Of a DNA stretch of 64,000 nucleotides, positions 23,979 to 35,229 are shown piece by piece. Numbering within the stretch: position 1 is the first letter of the stretch; the number at the start of each line of letters is the position of its first letter. The stretch comes from Moringa oleifera (Eukaryota; Streptophyta; Magnoliopsida; Brassicales; Moringaceae). Location of the stretch: NCBI GenBank assembly GCA_021397835.1, contig JAJFZO010000191.1:5895001-5959000 (forward strand), in the 5' to 3' direction. Under the pieces are notes generated by a model. The model made no database searches and had not been told where the DNA came from. It saw nothing but the letters and a program-made list of their open reading frames with translations. The translations under genes and the position numbers were made by a program.

Positions 23979-26545
23979 CACTACTACAAATAAAAGCTTT
24001 AATGACAATTAAAAATGACTTTTAGTGACAGTTATAGAATTATTATCTTTGTTCATGTCATTAAAAGGGGAATGTTTTAATGACAATAATTGAAAACTAT
24101 CATTAAAAGCTCCTACTTTAACGACAATTCTATTAGAACTGTCATTAAAGGGATCCTCGTTTAACAACAGCTATGATAAAACTATTATTAAGAGTTCTCT
24201 CCTTCAATGACAGTGTTGATAAAACGGTCATTAAAAGTATATATATATATATATATTTATTAATTTTAAAATAAATACAAAATTTTTATTTTCAAATTAT
24301 CTAAAACCTACATATATAAATTTCATCATCTTTTCCACATCAACCATATACATTAATATAATTATTCACAATATGCAACCAAAATTTTTTCCATCAAAAT
24401 TAAATTATAATATGTAAATATGACACTTCAATTACACTTAGTCAACATATATAAGTATACAATTATTAAATACACTAATCACAGTTCTTTTTATACTCTT
24501 CAATTAAACAACTATACAATCTTTTTTCCTTTAACATAATTACACCAACATTTCAATACCAATACTTCAATACCAGCACTTTAACACTTCAATACCAACA
24601 CTTTAATGAATTTTTTTTTTCTTGTTATACACTTCAATACTATTCTCACTGAAACCATCGTTACTTCTTTCATGTTTGAAAATACTTCAATATAATCCAA
24701 TTCAAAAAAGTAATAAAAGATGAACAAAACAAAAAAAAAAAATTAATGTCATAATTGAACTCCATATGTACCATACATGAGTTTAAATATAAATTATCAT
24801 ACATAATCCTAAAAATTCAACTATATAAATTCAATGGTGTTTCATGTGTACAAAAATCTTCAAGGTTCAACTTTCTAATATGGCATTCCAAAGAAATTGT
24901 CCAACCTCCTTTCTAACTTCATCATTATTCTATTTAGTGTAAGTATCTATATCCACTAACTATATTTATACAAAAAATTAGTCCAATTAAAAATTTTAAT
25001 AAGCACATCAATTAATTACTGAAGAATTTATATAAGCAAATGCTTAAAAACTTATTATTTTCACATATGGGATATTTCTATCATGTTTATCAAAGATATT
25101 CCTTAAAAATTTCATAATATCTACACTCAGTATTTGAAGATTGATGTGGACACTGCATTAAAAATTTTCAGCCATTATATTTTGGAAAATAAATAAATCT
25201 AACATCACATATAAGTTTAAATATACATACATTTAATTATTTACTTTGCAATCATATAATTAATTAATTATCTATTTAAAATTTAACAGCTTATATTAAT
25301 TTATTTAACTACAAAATCAATATAATTAAATTTGACAAAATAAATCAATTAATCTTACCTAACAAAATTAATGCAAACATAAATTCATCTATACCTAATA
25401 TATAATTAATTCATCAGAATATAAATTTATCTAATTAATTTTTTAATTAATTTAAAAATTTTAATAATTATCAAATAATAAATTCGTCAATGTATACCCA
25501 TTCATACCAAATATATTCATCTAAATATACTTACAAAAACAACTCAAATTTCATCAATAAAATTCACCAAACATACTTAATAAAGAACTTCTCAAAATAA
25601 TATACATTCTCAATATATTTTTTAAACCAAAATTAACCAAATTGAATAAAAATTGTGAGACATAAATTTCATTAAAAAATTTTGAATCTATACCGAAATA
25701 CTTACATATGTTTGAATGCCAAAGATGAAGGAATGGAGGGGGAGGTGCGACTACTCCTTGTGAAGATTCAGAAAAATAAGAGAGAAAGGAGCAAGGAGAA
25801 AGCAAATAGAAGAGGGCCAAAGAAAGGCAGTGCGACTGCCAGCAGCTAGCCTAGCTACTTCTGGACAGAGAACAGAGAGGAGAAGGCCAAAAGAAAGGTA
25901 ATGCAGCTGCCATGCCAGCAGTCGGTCTAGCTACTTTTGGACAGATACCAAAGAGAAGAGGGCTACAGAGAAGAAGAACGATTGCCAGCAGCTGGTTTAA
26001 TTGCTTCTAGATAAAGAGTAAAGAGGAGAAGGATGAAAGAAAGAGTAAAAAATGCGCGCCTTACTGTTGGTGAGATCTGGAGATGAATTAAGGATCCCTA
26101 GCTACTTAAACCAAGGTTGGATAGAATTGGCGTTGAAGGCTACCTTTCATGGGCTAGAATTGGCATGAAGAGCACAGGATATCCTTCGACGCCAATTCTG
26201 GAAAAAATGATGTTGAAGGCCACAGCCTTTCACGTCCTTAACCACAGTTCTGGAAGAATTGGCGTTAAAGGCCCTAATGCTGGTCTTTTTGATTCAGGCC
26301 TTCAATGCCAGTTCTTGAAAAACTGGCATTAAAGGATCCAAGGATGATCTTTTAATGCTAATTCTTATTGAACTTACATGAAAGGATAATCTTTAATATC
26401 GGTTTATTGTTAACTGGTGTTGAAGATCCTATTTTTAATGACAATTTTGGAAGAACTATTAATTAAAAGTGTTAAGAATTTAATGATAGTTCTTTAAATA
26501 ACCGTCATTAAATTATTGTCACATATTATAATTTTTGTAGTAGTG
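23979..26545. mobile_element. Non-autonomous CACTA (En/Spm) transposon, copy 1
   Basis: Starts CACTACTACAAATAAAAGC and ends AATTTTTGTAGTAGTG, giving terminal inverted repeats CACTACTACAAA. Flanking triplets are AGG and AGA, a 3-bp duplication with one mismatch. Subterminal zones (about 24000-24240 and 26440-26530) are packed with ACTGTCATTAAA-type repeats in both orientations, and the right arm also has inverted copies of AGAATTGGCGTTGAAGG. There is no transposase; the longest frames are short. Length 2567 bp. The middle is mainly AT-rich filler plus three units of a minisatellite. Sister copy at 49305-51869. Confidence 0.88.
25775..26045. repeat. Minisatellite inside CACTA copy 1, about 3 units
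   Basis: Alternating units of about 76 and 70 bp built on AGCTGGTCTAGCTACTTCTGG, AGAG.AAAGAGGAGAAGG and a GCAGCTGCCATGCCAGC end. The same array has about 16 units in the sister element (50200-51330). Confidence 0.8.
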
Positions 26546-26554
26546 AGATCATTG

Positions 26555-26665
26555 TATGTAGGCATCATACGGGTCATTACATGCAATGCTTGCATGCAGG
26601 CCACTACATGTAGGCCATTACATACAGGCCATTGCATGCAATGTTAGCATATAGGCCAAATGCAG
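26555..26665. repeat. Short tandem repeats of GGCCATTACATGCA type
   Basis: Five or six imperfect units of about 14-20 bp (GGCCACTACATGTA, GGCCATTACATACA, GGCCATTGCATGCA). Many are self-complementary around TGCATGCA. The same motif appears immediately left of the CACTA element, so the transposon seems to have landed in such an array. Confidence 0.6.
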
Positions 26666-27779
26666 GAGTCGCTTCTGCTCCTGCATGCAAGCACACAAAC
26701 AGCAACAGTTGTTATTGCATTTGCATACGGGTGGTCTTTAAAGACCTATATCTTCACCAAAAAAAAAAAGAAAAAGAAAAGGGTTTTGGAAGGAAAAAAA
26801 TTAAAGAAGAGAGTTTTGAGTTTTTTTTTTTTGGAAGAGAAAAAATAAGGCAAAAAAAACTTAAGGTTTTATCATTCACCATTTTGCGGTCTCTTATTCC
26901 CACTTTTGTATCATCTTGGAACAATTTTTTTTTTTTCACTTTGAGATAAAGTAATATTTTTATTTTTTTTACAATGGATTTTACTTTTATTTTTTTATAT
27001 CATTTTGACTTTCATGTCTTTGTTTTATTTTATTGTCTAATGTGTAGTTTTTGAGTTTGCTGTGTTTACCGTTTTATTTTATACTTTAGGTAACGACATA
27101 ATCGATTAAAATATATAGGAAATTAAAGGTTATAAGAATGCTATAGCACAAGTGGTGATGGGTGATGTTGTTAGGAAAAGAAGAAAGACAAGAGAAAAAA
27201 AAAAAGAGAAAGGGAAAAAAAGCGGGAAATATTTACGAAAACAAGGAATAGTATGAAGTGAGTGATTGCTTGTGTAAGAAAAAAAGAATATAAAAAAGAA
27301 AAGAAAAAAAAGTAGGAATGATTTTAGGATAAAAAATTAAAAACAAAAAGATAATGATAGTAAATATGAGTAACTTTAGTAAAATTTGATATTTAAATTT
27401 TTTCAAAGTATCAATGAGAAATTTTAGGCAAATTGAGATTTTTTTAATTATTAATTTACTCAATTTTATTCATATTAAAAAGATAGTAAAATAATTTTAA
27501 TATTGTTTTATTTTTTTAAAAAAATTTAAAAATAAAAATCACATTTTAAGTTTTAAGAGTACGAAAAAAATATCAAGAGAGGATTTTTCATATATATATT
27601 TTTTAAATATAAAAATTATATTTCTAAAAACATACATATATATATATATATAAAGTTTTGAAAAATATGAAAAAAAAAACTTCAAGAGAGAGTTTTTATT
27701 TTTTTAAAATATAAAAATAATCCTTAATTTTAGGGGTGGGCTTAAGCTTGGTGATCCTTACCCATGACTAAACCATCAC
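26666..27779. other. AT-rich spacer, no gene seen
   Basis: Long A and T runs (26756-26775, 26820-26832, 26925-26937) and (TA)n near 27640. Frames of 60-105 codons here follow the low-complexity runs and are not believed. Confidence 0.4.
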
Positions 27780-28545
27780 ACACTAGCATGAGCGAAACAT
27801 ACTAAACAAAGGAGATGCATATGTTGACTTTGAAGGCAAATGCACAGGACATGGTTAGAAACTAGTTACCTTAAACACTAATGAATTGCGGTTACCACCA
27901 AACAACGCAATCAGCCGCCTTAAAGGAGAAGCAGTGGTTACCACCAAACAACGCAATCAGCCGCCTTAAAGGAGAAGCAGTAGGGACAACGCAAGCACGA
28001 ACTAGCTCATGATAGTGCAAGGATGCCTAATGACAAAGGCACAGGGTAAAACACGACGGCTTAGCTTGGCATGGACAACGAGTCCAACAAACAAGGAATG
28101 TCCTACAACAAAGGACTTGACCATTCCCTAGAAGATGGGTATAGAGATGATCGGAGAAAGAAAGAAATACTTACATATCACCTAGGCAAAGTCCTATAAT
28201 GAGAAGGCATTGATTTAGTCTTCATAAAAGTCCCAAAAGAAAGCTGCTTCTTCAAGCTCATCAAGGAGAGTCCTAACATGAGAAGGATTTTGACTTGGTA
28301 TTCTAAGAAGAGCTTCAATCCACTTGAGAAAGTGTCATAAAGGTTATGAAAACAAGAGCTGATCTTTGAATAGGACGCTGCCATGTGACATTATTAATAG
28401 ATTGTCCTGGATTCTATTATAAATAGGATGAGTAGTACGGCAAGTCAACTATGAGTGGTCTGGAGTAGAATAGTTTGTGAGTCTCAAAATGTTCTTATGA
28501 GCCATATTATAATAATTTCTTTTATTCTCAATAAAAAAATATTGA
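27780..28545 (+). mobile_element. LTR-like repeat, copy B
   Basis: Aligns with 10976-11740 in the same orientation. A TATAAATA box at 28418-28425 is followed by GAGTAGTACGGCAAG and, about 80 bp on, an AATAAA-type signal (CTCAATAAAAAAATA near 28529), which is the promoter and poly(A) order of an LTR. No coding sequence. Divergence from copy A is high, so the two are old and need not be ends of one element. Confidence 0.6.
27890..27981 (+). repeat. Perfect 46-bp tandem duplication
   Basis: 27890-27935 and 27936-27981 are identical (GGTTACCACCAAACAACG to GGAGAAGCAGT). Lying inside an old repeat, the identity marks a recent slippage event. Confidence 0.95.
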
Positions 28546-29640
28546 AAAAAAACGTTCTTGTATACTCTTGTTTGTCTTACTTTCTTGCTTTCGAAATCTC
28601 TTTTTTACCCTGTTTTTGTGAGTTGCTATGAGCATGCAGAGAATTGGATAAATGAACGCACATAACACTATCATATTATTTGATTGTACAGATAACCTAA
28701 GGTGAAGGAATACGGGATCATCTTGCCTTCCAGAGTTGTGACACTAAATATGATTCAACCTGCCTTTATTTAGGATTAAGGATGACCTGTTGACATAAAA
28801 TGAACATGAGGGAGTAGGAATTAGGAGGAGCCTTTTGTATAAAAGAGAGGGGGAAAATTATAAATGGTTAGATACTAAAACTAAAAAAGATAGCTTGTAA
28901 TTAAAAAAAAAAGCACAATAAATCAAAAAAGACAGATTTATCTTGAGCAACCTTAACCAATTTATATTAACGAAAGTTGATATATTATTGGTCAAATTCT
29001 ATCACGTGAATCGTAACATGCCTATTGGGGAGAAAGAAACTGCGTAGATCAGTGAGTCTGACCCATGCATGCCTTTTCAGGGTAAGAAAGAAAAAGGGTA
29101 AGTTATTGAGTGTGACCCATGTTTATCTCAGGGCCTACATATTTATGAGACTCAGCTTCGGCTACAGTTTGCTGAGTAGAGTGATAGATTTGAACATTTA
29201 TGCCCTTTGAAACATGTCTTGACAGCGCTTGTCTTCGAATAGTCTCCACCACCAATTTGTTTTGGGCATGCATGAAACATACCGCTCTGGATAAAAGTTG
29301 GCCATGTCAATTCATTTTTGATTTCCATGTTTAGTTCATTTTTCAGAGCAAGATACATTCAGAGTTACGGCTACCATTCAGTTCAAGGAATCTTTAAAAA
29401 AATCAAAAGATTCCATAGGTGCAGACATTGTTCCTTAATTATGAGACGTATCATGGTGGTTATGAGAAATTGCCAAGCCCATGTATTGGTGGGTTTGGGG
29501 CAATATCCTTTAAGTTACGACTCCAAACAATGTTACTATTGCCACAGCTTAGTTTTGAATGAAGTTGGTGTTAATTTATAATTGGTGGATCAGATTTTTT
29601 TTTCTTAAAGAATGATAAAAGAAATTAAAAAAATAAAATT
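28546..29640. other. Intergenic, no gene confirmed
   Basis: 29030-29580 is less AT-rich than its surroundings and has several 60-90 codon frames on both strands, none with a recognisable domain. Two phrases repeat (GAGTCTGACCCATGCATG and GAGTGTGACCCATGTTTA, near 29054 and 29109). It could be a remnant of a gene, but I cannot say which. Confidence 0.3.
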
Positions 29641-30929
29641 ACTTGCCACCCCACAGCCTGCTTGCATACCTGGAATACCTCCTATGGCACTATTTAAAAG
29701 AAATGTTCTAACCAAAAGGTATATAAAATATAAAAATAAATATCATTTAAAATTTTATAAAATAATTTTTTTATAAAATTTTAAATATTTGTTAAAAAAT
29801 TTTTAATTGATGAGAAATAGTTAAATTAAATTTTATTAAAAAATTTAAAAATTAAAATTATTCAAATTGAGGATCTTATATTACGAATTTTGAATTAAAT
29901 TTTTTTATAAGTTTGAACTATTCAAGTTACCACCACAAAAAAATTTTAAATTTTTTAACGTAAAAAATAAATTTTAAAAATTTTTTACTATTAAATATTT
30001 TAAAGTTTTATAATAAAAAATTCATAAATTAAAAATTATTTAAAATTAAAATATTGACTTAAAATAAAATAGTTCGAATCAAAGTTTAATTTGTCTATTT
30101 ATTATTAATTTAAAATTTGTTTAGATACACTTTATCTGAATAAAAAATAAAAGAGAGATATTTTTTAGAATTTTAAATAATATTTGTTCAAAATATAAAA
30201 TATTAATATACATACATTTTTTTATAAAAAATTTCTCTTAATAGGTGTAATAAAAAAATTACTAAAAATTTTATTTTTTAAACACATCTTAAATTTTAAA
30301 AAACTTCAAAATAAATTTTAATTGATGTATTTAAATAAAATTAAATTTTGAGGCCGTCTTTCAACAGTTCATTTGTTTTTTCTCCTATTGAAAAACTGTT
30401 TTAACTTTTAAGTAAAAAACCATTAAATCAAAGAAGTTGAGGTCAATGAAATCAAAAGTTGAATGGCAAAGCAAGATCGAAGATGTAAATTTGGACGATC
30501 CAAAATTTGATAGGGAAAGTTACTTTTAGAGAGAACCCTGTGAGGAATTGCTCTCCACAAAGTCTAAAATCAAACAAAAATAATAAGCTTTATCTTAATA
30601 TATATATATATATACACAATTAACTAAGAAAAACATCGATTTTAGATTCTTCCTCAAAATCAGAACATTATGATTGGTAAAAAGGAGAATGATTTGAGGA
30701 AATATATATTTTCAAAAAATTGATATTTTATTATTGATAAATTTTTTTGAATCATGTTAACATTGTTCAAAATTAAATAGATGAAAGACTAAATTTTATT
30801 CAAATTGATCAATGAAATTTTATTTAAGACTTCAAAATTTAGTGTGTGAAGAGACAAGATATATCTTAAAGTTTTAAACTATCTTTTTCTTAGATAGAAT
30901 ACTGAATGAATATCTTAATAAACACTCCA
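29641..30929. other. Extremely AT-rich DNA with diverged copy of foldback sequence
   Basis: The phrase ATTCAAATTGAGGATCTTAT and what follows (about 29850-30130) resembles the inner arm of the inverted-repeat element at 30930-31459 (AATTCAAATTGAAAATCCTG), so another broken copy of that family lies here. No gene seen. Confidence 0.45.
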
Positions 30930-31459
30930 TTGTTTATGTTTTCAAATAAGTCTCGTAATTTTTTGGATCAATTTTACATATAAAATATCAATTTGATTTA
31001 AATCAATTTTTATTTTAATTTTTTTATAAAAGAGCAATTCAAATTGAAAATCCTGTATAATAAATTTTAATTGAAAATTTTTTAGTAATAAAATATTCAA
31101 ATTACCATTGCAAAAAAATTTAATAGTTTTTTGAGTATTAAAAATATTTTTATCACAAAAACTTTTATAATTTTTTTAGTATTAAAAATTACTTTTTAAA
31201 AAGATTTTACACCATCAAAAATTCAATTCAAAATTTTTTTAGTATTGAAAAATTATAAATTTTTTATAATGATACCTTGCATATATATATATATCTATAT
31301 TTGCATATGTGAAAATTTAAATTAAAATTTATTATACAAAATCTTCAATTTCAGTTGTCTATTTAAAAAGCATTGATAATAAAGTTCAATTTATACTAAC
31401 TTTATATGTAAAATTAATTCAAAAAATATTATAGAGGCTTGATTAAAAACACTAATAAT
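30930..31459. mobile_element. Long inverted-repeat (foldback/MITE-like) element
   Basis: The left arm (about 30930-31120) and the reverse complement of the right arm (about 31300-31459) align over roughly 160-190 bp. Examples: AATTTTACATATAAA at 30970-30984 against TTTATATGTAAAATTAATT near 31401, and TGTATAATAAATTTTAATT at 31055-31073 against AATTAAAATTTATTATACA near 31320. Arms differ by small indels. No coding capacity. Ends and target duplication are approximate. Confidence 0.65.
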
Positions 31460-31540
31460 ACAAGGTTGATTTTGATATATATCTTAAAATATCTTATAAT
31501 ATTGTTAGCTTCCACTATTTGTACCATATTAAATATAATT

Positions 31541-31800
31541 AATGGATCGATGCAATATAAGTCTAAATGCATTCAAACTTCACAAAATATTTAACTATGA
31601 CTACATTATTATTTTGAAAAGATAAAATTATACTGTTATAATCACAATAGGTAATACCTTCTGAGATGATGGACCTATGGCAATAAATTTAAGCATTAAC
31701 ATTAGTGGTCCATAAAGGTTAATTGATGCATCTAAATATTGAGGGCATGTATTAGGCCTTATCCTTGGGTATTAGTCTACAAGATACAATATAAGTATGA
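31541..31800 (+). repeat. Direct repeat flanking the MULE, left copy
   Basis: Shares with 39585-39860, in the same orientation, GCAATATAAGTCTAA, ATTATTATTTTGA.AA.ATAAAATTATA, a GGTCCATAAAGGTTAAT-like block and a TTAGGCCTTATCCTTG-like block. The two lie about 8 kb apart and bracket the Mutator-like element and two smaller inverted-repeat elements. Confidence 0.6.
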
Positions 31801-32621
31801 TATTTATCTACGAAATAAAGACTTAAAATTTAATGATATTTATCTACAAAAATTTAATCTTCATACTAATTTGTAATATTTATCAAAATATTTTTGAATT
31901 TTTATATTAATTATAAATCTAATATTAGAATAGTAGAGTTTTTACACTAATAACAATTCATAATTTAAATTTTAAAATATAACTTTATTTGTTGTAAAAA
32001 GCCTGATTATAGAAAATAATACTTAAATTTTTTTTAATGATAAAATTATTAGAATTTATAAATTATTAATGAATAATAATTAGAAATTAATTTTAGATAT
32101 AACGTTTTATATTAAAATAAATTTTTTTTATCAAAATATCTATTTTGACAACTATTTTTTTTTTTTTTGTATAGGCATGAATTTTAAGCTAATTTAATAT
32201 ATCTAATATATGTATAAGTAAAAGCATTTCAAGTGTTTTTTTTAACATTAATGTCTAATTGGCATCATATGAATATTTACTATTTTATGTATATACTTTG
32301 ATAAATATTAGTATTAGATATCCACAAACTTAATGATAAATCTAACTTTAAAATTATAAAATTTTAAATTGATAATAATTTATAGTTAAAATTTAAATTT
32401 AAAGATAAATATAATCTTAAAATATTGACAATTATTAATTTGTAATATTATAATATTTTTCAAAATATTGATATTAAATAGTTCATTAATTTTAAATTTT
32501 GAAATATAAGAACATTGATAATCTTTATCTATATTATTTTAAAATTTAAATTTACCAAAATTTATCTTAAAATTTAAACCGTAACACAATAATATTTCAA
32601 ATTAAAAACACATATAAATAA
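31801..32621. other. AT-rich spacer, no gene seen
   Basis: Composition is above 80 percent A+T by eye, with no open frame of note. It ends at the 9-bp target duplication of the MULE (TATAAATAA, 32613-32621). Confidence 0.45.
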
Positions 32622-32715
32622 GGGTAAATATTCAAAAAAAAAAGTTTGCTGCTATTAACGATTCAAACAATGATGTATAAAATTTATGAAATAAACTCTG
32701 AGCCTTAACTTCGTC
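32622..32715 (+). repeat. MULE left terminal inverted repeat
   Basis: Pairs with 38340-38431. Indels make the exact inner limit uncertain. Confidence 0.75.
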
Positions 32716-33482
32716 GAAAACGAGCAATTAGGCAGGGTTAATTTGTATTTTCTCATTCGTTTTTCCTTTAAAATGAAACCAGTAATCCTTTTCTCTTACA
32801 TGCTTTTGTTTCACATTGTTAATCTTCAAAATCAAAGTGATTTCGAGATTTTCTTTTGAAATCGATAGTTGGATATGAGTTTGTTTATGATCTCCTCTTT
32901 ATTATAGCTTGATTATTGTGGATAGTTGAAAAGTAACAACCTTTTGATTTCAACCTTTGACCTTAACTATTATTAATGTGGATTTTGGACTCGATTATGC
33001 TCTTCCTGGACATATAGGAACCTGAGGAAAAGATGGGTTACAAGAAAAATAGGGCAAGTTTGTGACAGTGATTTGGGTTTCAATTGATTAAGTGTAGGAT
33101 TTTAGGTGTAATTTCTTTGTTGTCAGTTACTATATTCAACACAGATATTGAAAATTCTATTGCAATACTACATTTGATTCAAATTTGATGAAATTACTAT
33201 GATGCTACATTTGATTCAACTAGCTTATGTTTACTATTTTAATTAAGCAAAATTTTATGATATTTTATTTGATTCAATTATGATGATACTGCTATTTAAA
33301 AACATTATTGTATTTAAAATTTTTTAATGCAAGTTGTTATAATTATTGATATCATGGTATCTATTATTGTAATTATTGATGATCATACCTTACTAATTCT
33401 TACAATTGTCAGTGACTATTTACATTGGAATAATTGATTTTACGATGGATTTTTATTTTTGTTTGATACTTGATGCAGAAAC

Positions 33483-33728
33483 ATGGGTTTTGTGGATGCT
33501 TTTAATGATTCGATTTCCAATTTGTTAAGGAATACAAGTATTGCCAATATTATTAGGCCAATCAGGAAGCTCAAAGAGAAGGTGAGCTTTTACGAGAAGA
33601 TTGCTTGTGTTTCTTGGATAATCACTATATTGATAGTGATTTTATATTTGTATCATAGAGTATGCAATAACTGTAATAAATCTTTAGTTTTATGCTTTTC
33701 AGTTTTGTACTTTGATGTATTAATATGA
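33483..33728 (+). CDS. Small MULE-internal frame: helical segment plus membrane span (unrecognised)
   Basis: An ATG-started frame of 81 residues runs opposite to the transposase near the left end of the MULE. Residues about 8-36 are amphipathic with a basic RPIRKLKEK segment; residues about 43-60 (ACVSWIITILIVILYLYHR) form one hydrophobic span. Helix plus C-terminal membrane anchor resembles the end of plant GRF zinc-finger proteins, but no CxCG zinc knuckle is seen in front of it. A good donor (AAG|GTGAGC near 33580) suggests it may be spliced. It may be an accessory gene, a captured host fragment or chance. Confidence 0.35.
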   Translation: MGFVDAFNDSISNLLRNTSIANIIRPIRKLKEKVSFYEKIACVSWIITILIVILYLYHRVCNNCNKSLVLCFSVLYFDVLI

Positions 33729-34459
33729 AACTTATTATGTGATTTAATGAAATGCAAGCTTGGTGGATGCTCCTTGTTGATTCAATATAGTGAATAATGT
33801 TTTCAAATAAGTGTTTACAATATAAAAATTTGAATTATTTATTCAATGATTAGATAGATTGTAGTTAACACAAATAAGTATAATCCTAAATGTTTAGAAA
33901 CAGTAGTAAATAATATACCTTGTTTACTCAATATGCTATCCTTGTATTATCAATAGTTTCATAAATAAAATACAATCATTAGTAATTGTCATTATCCATA
34001 ACAAATTAAAATAAATAAATCATCAAAATTTTCACAACATTACAACCAATATTAATAGATAACCTGAAACATAATATTCATATTTATATTAAATTTAGTT
34101 ACACCCAGTTGTTTTAACATTCCATGACTAATGAGACATTAACATGAAAATTCAAATTCAATCAATGTTCATAAGAAGACATTGATGATATGAACAAGTT
34201 ACTAAATCAACTAAACACTATTTCAAAATTACATAATTGTTCTAATGAAATACAAACAGTTCATTGATAGTGACCAAATCATAAAACATCATCAATATCT
34301 CTATTGTAATGGTGGATGATAGCTATTAAAATTTACGAGAGTTATGGTTGCAGTAGTGCTGAATGTTTCTCGTGTACCACTGGAGTATCCATTTATGGTA
34401 ACAGTAATGGATCTAGTTACAGCTTTGTCTATTGGCCAACAAGGTGGTCTGTGTTGTTT

Positions 34460-34715
34460 CATTGATGGTCAATATCGAGGATATACGGGCCTAGGATATG
34501 AAATTGGTTGGGAGGAACTTCGCAGGAGTGGTGGAGGGATTAATGATATGTTTTGTGATAGCACAAGTGTTAGTGGTCTAGGTGTGTTTCCTAATGGTAT
34601 AGGTGTATTTAGTGTTGGTATGAGTATGTTTGATGGATTTGTAGTGGTGAATGGTTTTAAGTTACTAAACCATTTCATTATGATTCCACTTGAAGTAGGC
34701 CCTGTTGGATTTTAA
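34460..34715 (-). pseudogene. Possible C-terminal tail of MULE transposase
   Basis: The minus strand gives a Pro/Thr/Ser-rich frame (NPTGPTSSGI, then PIPLGNTPRPLTLVLSQ and LIPPPLLRSSSQP). Low-complexity tails of this kind follow the core in many plant MURA-like proteins. The opposite strand has a 123-codon frame (34344-34715, GTG start region, Gly-rich) that I take as its shadow. No motif fixes either reading. Confidence 0.35.
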
Positions 34716-35229
34716 CCAGGTAATTGGTCATACAAGAAAGAGAACATCTTCTAAAAATTAATCATTCAACTCCAAAAAATAAACAGAACTTGCACTTCCA
34801 ATAGGGTGTGAAGTGATAGAACATACTCTTGTAGATTGTGTTAAGGCTGTCAGGCTACAAAACCAAATCACAACAATGAATTTAATTCACATGAACACAA
34901 TGTTAATATACATTACACCTTACTTGACTTGGTGACTTACGAAAATTTTCTTGTTATTGGATTGGTCATTTTTCTACAAATTAATAATAATATAATAAGT
35001 GATAACTCATCAAATAAACAAGTCACAAATAAGCCTTTTGTTTGTACAAATTAACAAAGAAACTCATAAATGAAGCAAATGTACAAGTATGTTATAAATT
35101 AAACTTTTTTCTTACAAATGTAGCTCAATTTGACATGTGTATGTCACATTATGTCCACATTGCTTGCATCTTTGGTATGTCACAACTTGATTCTTCCTTG
35201 TTATTTTTATGGAACTTATACTAACTTTA

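Noticed and set aside
26632..26949. Plus-strand frame of 105 codons
   Set aside because: Runs through A/G-rich low-complexity DNA (poly-Lys and poly-Phe) and has no domain.
34344..34715. Plus-strand frame of 123 codons as a Gly-rich protein
   Set aside because: Lies inside the MULE opposite the probable transposase tail, starts without a good ATG context and has no recognised domain.
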